This document shows, piece after piece, positions 24,801 through 37,411 of a stretch of 64,000 bases of DNA. Below the pieces are notes generated by a model, which was not told the origin of the DNA, did no database searches, and was given only the letters and a program-made list of their open reading frames with translations. Where the stretch lies: NCBI RefSeq assembly GCF_041146795.1, contig NC_135175.1:27931075-27995074 (forward strand), written 5' to 3'. The position numbers and the translations under genes are program-made. The DNA comes from Maylandia zebra. Taxonomy: Eukaryota; Chordata; Actinopteri; Cichliformes; Cichlidae. How positions within the stretch are numbered: the first letter of the stretch is position 1; the number at the start of each line of letters is the position of its first letter.

Positions 24801-27800
24801 GACTAATTGTAGGCGCTTGACTTTTATCCTTAGCACAATAAAGTGTTCTTAAGCTTAAGGGGGTTTCAGATATTTCTGAAGTGACTATTTCATTCTGACC
24901 CCTGGACAGAGTTGTGAAATAAGGACAGAGTGTATAAAGCAAGGGAAAATATAATTTTGCACCACTCTTCTGCTTCTCATTTCACAATAATTTTACAAGC
25001 ACTAGCTCTGTTTCCCCATTCCTCCCTCCTCTGTACATCAGACTGTTCTGAACACCCACTAAGCAGCGGGTGCTTCAGTGCATTGTTTTGTATTATCTGT
25101 GAAGAGACAAGGTCAGAGGTCTGGTGACAGGGGACACACACAGCAGTGTTGAGCATTCAAGCACTTCAGGGTAAAACACATAGCTGCCGTAAGGCTTTTA
25201 AACATTACCAACTAACACACGCAAACACAGTAGTGTACATTGTGCAGGTGTTTCCTGTTCAGATATGATGAATCACGCTCTCTTCCTCTTTTCAGATGGA
25301 TTTCCTTTTTCTCTGGGTTACCTCCATATCCCCCAGGACAAAATTGCAGTCGCGCATGAATGGAGTCATAAAAAAAGACAAACAGGAGAGTTAGCTTTTT
25401 CCAGGATTTCCATCTCCAAACATAATGATTATCTAAACAATGACCCTGAATTAAAAAAAAAGACATTTTCTATTTTTGTTTAATCCCTTTATAGCATTTC
25501 ATGAAGCTGCTAGTAGCTGCTAGAAGCTGCTCTCTCTCCTTTCACATATATACCAAATAGAAGCTGTAGGCTAAAGAATGCCTGCTGTGGGTTTTTGCGT
25601 AGGTTGGCTTATGCAGTGTCTCCAGCCTAAGTGTTTTATTTTCACCAGTCAGTCTATGGGCACTCGTGTCTGTGTACGCATGTTTCTGAATGAATATGCG
25701 TGAGGGTTTTTTTCCCTGCAGGACACATAATCTTTAAAATCAGAGGAGGAGGCTGCAGCGCCTGCCCGCAGAATCAATATCTTTTTAAGTGGGTCTACAT
25801 TAACACTGCATTAGCCTACTTAACAAATGGCAATGTGTTGGCTGTGACAAACTTTTTTTTATTCCAGTGTCTTTAATTTGGTAGTGAGCCACCATAACTC
25901 TCTTATTTCACTTCAAACGTTGTTGCTAACTAGGTTTGCTAGCTCAGTGGCTGACGTTAGGCTAGGTGCGATCATGACTGAATGATCACAGCTGATGAAG
26001 CCAGGAATTCTACTTTTCTGTTTCTATCCAAATACATCTACTTCACATGGAATTAAAGCTCCATTTGCAGGGCTAAGCTGAGTGATTTGACAAATTATGC
26101 AATGTTAACAACTGAATCTACGATAGAATATCATTGCATATAAATAACACGGTGCTTTCTCCGTTATGATAAAGTCAAATGATTTTAACTGCTGCCATTT
26201 CATTCAGTTTCTATGGCTCTTGTGCAATGAGGAAACTTTTTCTTATTTTTATATTGCATAGATTATCCAAATTAAGCTCTGATAAGAATTTACCCAGGAA
26301 ACCACAGCGTTATCTCCAAGGTCAAATTTGGTTGGAGTATGACAGCAAAAACTGATGTTGATGAAAAGGTTCAGGCGGACAGACCAAGAAATATTGATCT
26401 ATCGATGATTGATTAACAAGTAATTTGGTCATTAAATTGTCATTAGAAGACAGCCACACTATGTCTTCTCCATATACACGGACTGGTGTTACATTCATCT
26501 TTTACTGTTTACTATAAACCACTACAATAATTCCATCTATCCATTTATATTTTATCTACATGGAACTGCTGTCTCATTTGTTTGCTGTTGAACTTAACAG
26601 AAAATTCAATACCCTGAGATGGGCATCAAAAAACAAGGCAAGCGCAGGGCTGAAATAAGTTCAGAACTACATTTTTCCATATTTATTGTATCACAAAAGG
26701 GTTAAATGTTTAAAGCACTATATTCAGTTCACTTTTACTTATATAGTACTAAAATCACAACAGCAGCCACCTCAAGGCACTTTATATTATAAGGTAAAGA
26801 CCCAACAATAATACAGAGAAAACCCCACAATAGTCAAATAACCCCCTTTGCAAGCACTTGGGGAAACTTGGGGAAAAACAAAACACTTCTGCTTGTCACC
26901 AGACAATAATGCACTTAGTGGAGACATCTTGTATCACATGTTGGTAGTCACATGATTAAATTACATATACAGTAAAAGATGGATGGAGGTAGTGTGATGT
27001 CAGTGATTGGTTTTAGAAGTCCCTTTTTGATTAGTGTTTTCATTTCCCCAAAAAAGTGAGGGATGCTGTGAGACCACATACGAACTTGCTTTTAGCCAAG
27101 GAGAATTTTTAATGACAATAATTATTCCACATCCATTTATGGCCAAAAATGAGTGATCGAGACTGTAAATTCAGCAGGAAAGTGTTTACAGAGGTCAAAA
27201 CAAAAAGGCGTTTTCCCATCGTCACCTGGTGGTTTTCAGAAAGCAGGTTTAAGACACTTGTGTGTTTTAGTGTTTTGTTTTGACTATGATCTATGACAAA
27301 TGGGAAAAAAAATAACCACTCTAATGCTGTAGCATGTGCATTGGTTGTGTATTGTACCACGAAGAACATTTGCAAGTGCTTAGGAAAAGAGAAAGTACAA
27401 AAGATAAGTTAAGTGAAAAAGCAAAATGAAAGAAAGATTTAAGAAACACAGGGAAAGAAAATATTTAAGATGTCTTTGAACATTTCTTCTCTGCCATCGG
27501 AGGGCATTATTATAAAGCTGTGCTCGCTCTGTAGTTCAGCTGAATAAGAAACAGACAGCAGAGCAGGAAGTCTGAGGTTTAACAGCTGCTCCTGAGTTGA
27601 ATGTCTTATTTATAAAAGGATAATATGAAACAAGTCGATGGACGTTCAAGGAATATGTTGAGCTGACAGTGCACTTACCATAGACAGTATAAAAGATGGA
27701 TCTAGCCACCATGATGCTACCCACTAGTTTTGGACTTGACATTTTGAAGCTTTAAAGTTACGTAGATGAAAGATGGCTGTGCTAACGTATCAGCTGAACT

Positions 27801-30800
27801 GTACTCAAACTACAGGGGTGCCTCACTGAAGCACAAACTCCTTGGATGGTTTGTACAACACAGAAGGACGTGATATTAGTTGATAATCAAGAATTCAAAA
27901 TAGCACACAGTGAAGAGGTTCAGTTTAATAACTAAAAGTTATTAAAGTTACAGGCATGAAAAATTTAAATTTTTGTGAATATTTGATATGGAAAAAAACT
28001 TTATACACCTTGAGTTCCTATAAATATAAATGCATATATATATTTAACTTTTGCTGTCTGGAGAACAGTTTTTGTTCAGTACTTCACTTTTTAATTAGCC
28101 ACTTCCTGTTTAAAGAGAAGCACACAAGCCGCACGCCACTTTTTAATTGGCCTCTAAGCAATGGGGATCCAGAGTCTTTTCTCTGCTGAGTGCTAGATAG
28201 TGTTTTATAGTTGGAAAACCAAGACAGAAATCTTCACCACCATTTTCAGTCCCCATTCTATTTCATTTCAAAAATGTCTCTTTTTTTGCCTCAGATAAGC
28301 TTCAGCTGTTGTCGAGGAAACATCTTCTCATGTTGATATTTTTGGATCTCAGAGGCTCATTAAGGCTTTCACGCCAAACCAGGCAACGCACACCCAGATT
28401 GTGTCTGAGAGGTTGGACTGAGTCAGTGTACCCGGGCCCGTCTGCTTCGCTGAGCTGCGTTCGCCACAGGCCAAAGCTTATGAAACAGTGTCATGATGAA
28501 TGTGGTGGGGAGATGTGAACCATTGCGTCTAGTTTCCCAGGATCGCTGTGGTTACTGCATCTCCCCGTTTGCCGTCTCCTTGTCTCCTTGATTTTTTTGT
28601 CAGTCGGCGTATTGGTCTGCTCGCCTCTCTTCGGCTTATCTGATTAGTTTTGCGTGCTGTCTTGTGATTTGTTATGAGAGTGAAAGTCACAGGGAAAGAG
28701 GGGGGGTAGTGTTCTGTTTGTGTCTGCGCAAGTGCAGGTACACAGTCAGGGTCACCAGGTCGCACCACATATTCGATCTGGCAAACTTTAAGCCCGTCTG
28801 CCCTTCTTGATGCTACCACAGTAAGAAAGATGTCTCCTTCACCTTAGTATGAAACTGGTAATATTTCAATGTGTCAGCCTATGGAGCCATCTAGGTGACA
28901 GGCAAAAAGTGAAAAAGCGTCATAGTATTATATTTAAATGGCTTTTATTTACTTAGGCAGATTCCAGTTTCTTGTGACACTGCATCTGTCAGTACATTAC
29001 GTTAACCATTCAATGTTCAAAGCAGAATAGTGAAGAGTTGCAAACCTTGTACCACAAATTGCAGGATATAGCACCCAAAATGCATACACTGAAGGTGGAT
29101 AGATTTAACAAAAGGCAAGGTGTCCGTAAGCAGTTGCCATAAGTCCATAAGCAAAGAGACAGATATCCAAAAGGCAACTTATTAAATCCCAGAGAGCACT
29201 GAGGAAACATGGGGAGACACACAGGGAGGATTCACAGCCACTGTGAGAAAGACTGAAGGGAAGAGAGCACTTTATCCACAAGGGTTTGAGTGCAGGAGAG
29301 TAACGGTATGCAGCTGAACCTAATTTGGGCAACAGGACAGAGGAGGAAGTAAAACTAAATGCAAGAGGCGAGTGACAAATAACTACTAAAGTAAACCAGG
29401 AAATAGATAACAGCTAAAACCAGGAAATGAAGAGACGTGAATGAACTTAAGAGGGGGGAGGACTGAGGCAGTGAACGCATAGAATACTAGTGAACAAATG
29501 AAAGTCAACAATAAACAATAAATACAACTTAGCAACTAGAAACCATGAAACATCTACAAGTTGTGTGTAAAAAAAAAAAAGAGAGTGTTTTTGTTCAGTA
29601 TTTTTTGTTTCCAAACTTTAAGACTTGTTCAAAAATCTAATATAATTCAAGCACATTTTTCTGTTGAGCACCACAGCGGTAAATCATGTCTCGTGACGAT
29701 GTTTCATCCCATAATTTATCCCTAGCAAATGCCCAAGTGACTGTACATGACATCACGGTCTGTTTAAGCTGTTTGTCTTTCCGTTTGAGTGAAGCGACAG
29801 TCTGGAATACGTAAAAACACAAAGCTATAATAAATTTGATATTTACACTGAATCACAAGCGTTTTTACTTGAGCCAGACTAGGTTGCATCATATTAAGCA
29901 AAATTATTGTTGACAAATGGGATTGCTTTTTCTTTTTTGGCTGTTAAAATCTGTAATTATGTTTTTTTTTAAAGCTGGCATTTAGACAAAGATGCTTTAA
30001 TACTGTCATTTATTAAATCCTGGCTGGTCTTATTTTTATCGTATATGTCTCTGTAACCTACATTTCTCTAACCTGTGCTCCTCTCTCTATAGGAGATAAA
30101 GAAGGAGGGGAAGAGGGATGGAGGACAGGCAAGCACAATCAGACCTGACCTCGCCAACGGCAGTGCTAGCCCCGTGCTGGACTCCACCGTACGACCAGGC
30201 AGGAAAGGTACTCGGCTCTGTCTCCTACATTCATACACTGTGGTCATTCAGTAGCTTTAAGGCTTCAGGCCTAAATATAGATCCTGTTAATGTGAGGAAA
30301 GATTTGGGTCAAGCACTGCTGAGCATGTATACACATACTAGACAGTCACTATATGCTCCAGGGTAGTATGTGTGCATCTATATTGGAGTCACTGGATAGG
30401 TAATTAGCCTATTAGTGTCATGGATGGATTACTTTGTTTGGCAATCAATTAAATTTTTAGTGACTTGCAAATTAGACTAAAGGAGCAAATTTATGGCAAA
30501 GGAAAATTAAAACATGCATTCAGAAATTGTTATGCTCTGGAGTTCCATTCATAAGATAGAGCCAAAAGATGCAGGATAAAGGGAGGCAGGTAAACGTTTT
30601 GACAGAATTACATGAACGAATGAACAAAAGGCGCTGGTGTGCACAAGCAGGATTATCCAAACAGAATTCCAAACAAGGCCAGGTGTCAGGGGAAAAAATC
30701 CAAATTCAGGCAATTTGTCCAGGCACAAGAAAACTGACAGAGGACACACAGACAGGCAAGGAAGGTGGTGGATAAACTCAACAAACTAACAAACAACAAG

Positions 30801-33800
30801 GAGATCAGGAGGGCTGTAAATACAGAAAACTAAGTGAACACAGGTGAAGCTAATGAGAGTGAAGCTGGCAATACTGAGTGTAAGAAAATAACAAAGAGGG
30901 GAAGTAAGACAGCAGGGATACACAGGGATACTCTTACTTCCCGTCCTATTTTAAAGAATTATATAATTGTTGAAAATAAGACGGGAAGTAAGAGTAAGCA
31001 TCACACAAAAACCACAGTGATAATGGTGATAACCAAAAACTAAAGGACGCTATTGTAAGAAATGACCACAAGAAAACAGTATGAGCAAAAAAAGAATCTC
31101 AAACTCACGCTGAGTCAAAACAGCTTAAAAATGACAAAGTAGAGACAAAGAGATATAAAAGATCTTAAAAAGTTGCCAAACAACTGCAACAAGACAATGA
31201 GGGAAGGAGAAGAAGAAGATGTGAAGCATAAACATAATTGCATACACAGCACGACCATACAATTTCAGTCTGGGTGTTTTCGTCCTATTAAGGAGGAGTG
31301 TGATACAAATAGCAGCTTTTAAACATTTTTTTTTTCAGGTTGACAATTGGCGTTACTCCAAGAACCAGTATTAAGTTTAATACATGGTTGTACACATTCG
31401 ATTAATATGCTCCTCTTGTTTTGCTTGGATTCCACATCTCTTCTTTATAATCACTATCTATTGAACCAGCCTCTGTAAATACTACATATGCTACACATCG
31501 AAATATAAGGTGAAGAAGACTGACACCTTGTGGACAAAAGAGAAGGCGCAGGGTCATGTCTTAATGCCCCAGCTGCTGTAGGATGAGTCAAGAGTAATGA
31601 GCAGGGTAATGAGTGTAAGACAAACAACTGCAAGGCCAGTATGAAGTGCTTGGTGTCAGTAATGGTTAAGCTGCCCTCTAGCTAAAAGGTCAAAGGTCGC
31701 CATCAAAGGCTTCAGCCATGATGGCTTTTAATCAGTCTGTAACACCTGCTTAGTCTCTGTAAAGCACTGATTACAGATAAGTGTGTGAGCTCATTATATT
31801 ACATGTAAGTCTTAGATATGTCTACATATAAACTGTGTGTGTATGTTCTCTTTCTGTTTATGTGGTTGTGGTGGCTGTGTGTATGTGTGCTGTGCAGGAG
31901 AGCAGATCCGTAAACGAAGATGTAAGGCTGCGTTTAGCTACGTTCCTCAACACGAAGATGAGCTGGAGCTGAAAATAGGAGATGTGATTGAGATCATAGC
32001 AGAGGTGAGAACTACATCATGAGCCTACAATGTAAAACCAGAAAAAAGGATGCAAAATAGCATAAAAATAACATTTTAGGTTATAGACGACAATCTCACA
32101 TTAAGGTCCACATAGCAGTTCTGGAGCTTTCGGGCTTTCTCAGAAGAATGAGCTTCCCAGTTATAATAATGGGTAATGAGTGCGGCAACGGACTGGCAAC
32201 CTTTTTATGCTGTAGCCAAACATTTGCCATAAGACACCAAGGAAAACTCCAGGCTTCCACCCTGAATTAGACATTTATGAGTACTTGGTAGCCATTTCTT
32301 CACGGTTTAAAAACTGAAAGAAAGAAATCGTGTGTGTGTCCCTGTCCCTTTTGAAAAAGAGTAAGAAAATTTAGCAAAATATATCTACTCAAGTAAAGTC
32401 AAATTTTTAAATTGCCATGTTAAAAAATGAAATGCGGGAAGAAAATACAAGTAACTGAAGTTTTATTTCATCAAATGTGTAACAAGAAAGAAAAATTTGA
32501 TAAAATAAAATGTTTAAATAGTATGTATTTTTAAAAAATATTTAAATTTTACTTTTAAACGTGTACATTTATATATTTATGTTCTTTTGAATAATTAAGA
32601 TGTTGAAATTCTCATGTTTTCTTTATATATTAGTTATTTATTCTTTGGTGATCACCACAACGCTGCCCTATATTTCCGAAAAAGCTTTTTTTAGGCTTTA
32701 TTGTTTGTAAAGAACATTGTTTTTTTCCACTAATTATATTTAAAGGAGTAAATCTATGTATATCTGAGTGTATAAACGTGTGCATGTTGTCCATGTTGTG
32801 TAACTGTGTATGTTCAGGTAGAGGAGGGCTGGTGGGAGGGAGTTCTTAATGGGAAGACTGGAATGTTTCCCTCCAACTTCACCAAAGAGATCCTCACTGA
32901 TTCAGAGACGCCCTCTTTGGACTCGCAGGAGGAGAACCGCAGTGGACGCACAAGTGAGTTACAGCTAATCAGAGGGTGGGGACATATCTAAATTTAAAAA
33001 ATCCATCACTGCTTCTGATTACAAGATTTATTTGTTTATTTTCAAATCTTCTAATTATTTCATGAAATCAGCCCTTTTTGCATTGCTGCAACAAACTAAG
33101 ATGTGTTGTGCATTATTTGTGTGTATGTAGATAAGGACAGCCCAAGCAGTGAAAGCGACGGTGGGGACAGTCGGTCAGAAACAGGGTCAGAAATCCCTCC
33201 CAAGAAGGTAAATACAGTCAAATACTTGTGCATTGAGTGCTACCTCATCACACTACAAGCTTCCTTGGGGGGGTGACCTCCCCTATAAAGTCAGCCATGA
33301 AATTAAAAGTAGGCAGGACGGTCACATTTGTTTTTTCAAAGCCTGCTGTCTTTGGGGGTCAGGGGAATACAAAGTGCAGATTCTGAATCTTTACAAAGAC
33401 TGCATGACAAAATCTGTACTTCCCATAATCCTATGCACATCCTCTGACTGCTCAGAGACTGCTGGTCGGCATGAGAGGCATCTAAATAATATAGGATGGT
33501 TATAGTGATTTGGTTGGATAGTGCATAAAGCTAATTATTAGCACTCCACAGCTAGTTTGTCCATAAATTTGTAGGTTGAGTTAAAATTAATAGCGACCAT
33601 TTTAATTAAACATAAATTATATCTCAAGCTAATTTTTAGTGAATGAATTTATCTTCTTCCCATTTTTTTTATTTCAGCATATTAACTATGGCTCAAGGGA
33701 AAGATAAAAGAAGGGTAAAGATGGGAATATGTTACAACTTTCTGGTAATTTAAACACTAAAAAAATGGTATCATGTTCAAAGCAAAGTGGTAAACTACTC

Positions 33801-36800
33801 AACTCAAGTTACAGTCAGAACAATAACCATAAAAAAAGAAAAGGATCCCATGAAAAGCTGGAAACTCTCCTAGGCATTCCAAATGTTGTTTACTCGCTGT
33901 GGTTTATACCACACGGAGACACTGCAATTGAATTAATATGAGCTTCATGTAAGGTCATATTAAGGTATAACATCAGTCAGCAGCACAAACCGATCTAGTG
34001 TTCCTAGCACCTGGCCTTATTTTGGCAACAGAAATGTCTGGAACAGAGGAAGCATACAGACAGACATAACAGACGAGGATTATGATGCAGGGGTGGTAAC
34101 TCTGAGTACATTCTGAGTCATAGATGGAGAAATGAAACTTTACAGGGTCAATGGATGAGCACAAAGGAAGCTGTTGTTGTTTTTCTTTCCTATTTATGAT
34201 TTTGGTTGGACTGCTCCTTTAAAAGATAATGCTGTTTTTCATTATACCTCTTTAAACCCCCTAGGGTCAGCTCAGAGGATTTGGCTTTGGTAATATCTTT
34301 AAAGACCAGCCCATCAAGCTCAGGCCTCGCTCAATGGACGTGGACTCGGAGGTGGACAAGGTGAGTCACACACACCCAGCTGTGTTTGTGTCACTTATGT
34401 TCACTTCCTGGAGACACACAGTAACAATAAACCAAGTAATCAGTCTAAAATTAAATGACTAGCACTATGGGGTCTGTTTTGTCCCCATAAGGCAATTTAG
34501 TAAACAGGTCCCCACAATGGAAGTAATACAAGTATACACATTCTGCTTTATACACTCTATTTTATAGACTTTTTAAAAAATTATCATCAACAGCAATGAG
34601 GAAAGGAAGTCACAGCCTTTGGGCCGCCCCTTACTCAGCTTCAGTTTTACAGCACAGGAAGTGGTTTTATGTTAACACACATGCACACACACACATGCAC
34701 ACACACACATCCTGTAGGGAATTGACAAGCAAAGCAGAAGTGAGAGCGCAGCAGGGCAGACAGAGAGAGCAGGAGAGGGGAAGGGAGTTGATACAGTTTT
34801 TCACTGACGTCTACATATTCACGTCTATTCTCCTGCTGCGTGAGCTGATGTAGCAAAGCCTCGTGCGAGTTTAACTGGAGACACAGAAAAAGACGGTAGG
34901 GACGGGTTTTGTCCGCGTATTTTTGGAGGGTTATTCATTTTGCATATTCTTCTCTTCTTCATTGGAAATTAAACAGCGTAACAACATAAGGCCAGGTGAG
35001 GCAGGAGTTTTAAGCAATGTATGTTTTTGCTTTTCACACTGTTGTCAGCGAGTTTTGTAAATATTTCTCAGGGAAACACAGAAAAAGAGATAACGGCCAC
35101 CAAGAAGACATTTCTGGGGCTTTAAATGCTACAGAATTGATGCTTGACATGTTGGGATGACAGTGGAAGGGTTATGGATATAGACTTAAAGGGCTAGTTC
35201 ACCAACAAAGCAGCCTAAAAGATGATGGTTTTATGTGTGTTTTATGCTAAAGAAGTGTTTGGGATACCAAAACGGGGGAAATATAAGCAATAAAAATATG
35301 ATTTTTTATTTTGGCTCCTGTTTTAAACCACAAATATTTAAAACTGGACATAAAATAGTCCAGTTTGTAGACAGCTTTTTGAACTGAAAGCCAAGGTAAC
35401 GTCACCCAACTTTTTTTGGCTTAATAGTTTCCATTGAAGGATATGGTCTTGGGTTTGTCTGTCAATTTATTGTAAATTTTAAAACATTTTAAAAGTGAGA
35501 TGTCTAAACGTCAATCTTGGTGAACAGGGCTGGTAATTAAAGTGAACTTTAATGGCAGTATTAGTAAGAAAATGCTGGCAATCAAGAAATGTAAAAGTCT
35601 TTATTAAAGAAAAACAGAAAATGTTAACTTGCACGCCAAGAACAGTCAGCAGCTAAAAATTACAGACGCAAACAGCCTGAAAGTGAAATGCTGCTTAAAC
35701 ATTCATTAGGATGAAGGTAGAAATAAAGAACATTAACTATGTCGATGAAGGTGTGTTTAAAGAGCGTAAAACGGTCATTAAAACCAGCACACTGGTCATC
35801 AAAGCCTCCTATTTAGCAGCAGACTGTGTGTGTGTGTGTGTGTGTGAAGGATGTTTGTCAGCCTGCCCTGTTAGTGGGAGGCCGTTATGCTGCTTTATGG
35901 TGAGACTCGTCTCCTCACTCAGTAATGAGGCTCCAGAGGAAGCGTCAGGAGTATCCATCTGGGTGAGTCACACGAGGCCGTGTAACTTTTCAACTGAACG
36001 GTCGGTTGTTTGTACATGTGTGTGTGTGTGTGTGTCTGCGACTGAGTGGTGTGGCTTGCTGCACAGACGCAGAGTGACCACATGCGAGTTTAACGCAGGT
36101 GTTTATAATTTGGATTATTGCCATTGCAGCAAATGGAAACGCTTTTCTTAGTGTTTGTTCAGCGGTTCCTCTTTTTTTTTTTCATTGCGGTGACTCAAAG
36201 TCACTCAGGCTTGACATCAACTGTCACCTGAAAAAAAGGCATTGGATGTGAAATAGAAACCAGCGGGAACCTTCTGATGCGAAAGAGAGACAGCAGAGAC
36301 TTGGTGCATTTAAGTATGCAGTATGGTCAAGACGAGCTACTGAAGTTCAAACTGACCGTGAGAATGAGGAAGAAAGGTGATTTAAGTGACTTTGAACGTG
36401 ACATGGTTAAATAACTGGGAATCCCCTGGGTTTTTTCCAAACTAGCATCTCTAGAGTTTACGGAGAATGGTCTGAGAAAACATGCAGTGAGGGTCAGTTC
36501 TCTGGGTGAAAATGCCTTGTTGGTGTCAGAGGAGAATGTCCAAACTACTTCAAACTGATGGAAAGGCAGAAGTGCACATTGAATGTTGAAGCAGATGGGC
36601 TACAGGAACAGCAGACCACAACGGGTGCCACTCCTGTCAGCCAAGAACTAGAAATTGAAGCCATTTTTTATTCTCCAAATTGGACAATAGAAAATTGGAA
36701 AACTGTTGTCTGATGTGACCAGTCTTGATTTCTGCTGCAACATTTGGTTGTTAGGGTCAGAACTAAGCCTAAACAACACGAAAGGATGGATCCATCCTGC

Positions 36801-37380
36801 TTTGTATCAACAGTTCAGACTGTTGGTGGTGTAATGGTGCGGGGGGGATATTTCCTTACCATAATTTGATCCTCTTAGTACCAGCTAAGCATCATTTAAA
36901 ACACCACAGCCCCCTTGAGTACTTTTGCTAATCATATCCTTTCTATGACCACAGTGAACTCATTGTCACTGTGGTCATAGGGCCTCCACAGTCACCAGAT
37001 CTCAGTCCAATAGAGCACCTTTGGGATGTGCTGCCAACAATCTGGAGCAACTATGTGATTCTCTGAGGAGTGTTTCCAGCCACTTGTTGAATCTATGAGA
37101 TGAAGTATTAAGGCAGTTCTGAAGGCAAAACGGGGTCCAGCCCAGTACTAGTAATGTGTGTTTGACAATGACCTGACAAAGTGGCCAGTGAGTGTATGTA
37201 TGTGAGTGTAGGATAACATCTTAACATCAAACTTCATCAACTCACACACTGGTTGGAGTCACTGAGCAGCTGAAATATATTTGAATGGGCCAAAGTATCA
37301 GTTGGGGGTTTTGGCCAAAAAGTGAATCAGCTGTAGAACAATGGAGGACACAACATAATTAATTTCCAGTTTGTCAGTAA

Positions 37381-37411
<31 letters not shown>

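Larger units (their letters stand above)
20460..30092 (+). other. sh3kbp1: sh3kbp1 intron 2 (9.6 kb)
   Basis: No exon is recognised. It carries a 311-bp interspersed element with target duplication (21861-22171), a minus-strand LINE fragment (24250-24830) and a dispersed repeat (26721-26880). About 29010-29560 is purine-rich and looks like a decayed LTR-type repeat, without ends I can define. Confidence 0.8.
30208..31897 (+). other. sh3kbp1: sh3kbp1 intron 3 (1.7 kb)
   Basis: No exon is seen. Its middle holds a candidate decayed solo LTR (30528-31058) with an internal hairpin. Confidence 0.8.

Noticed and set aside
35711..36151. 146-residue open frame with CVCVCV repeats
   Set aside because: Created by TG microsatellites; no conserved motif.
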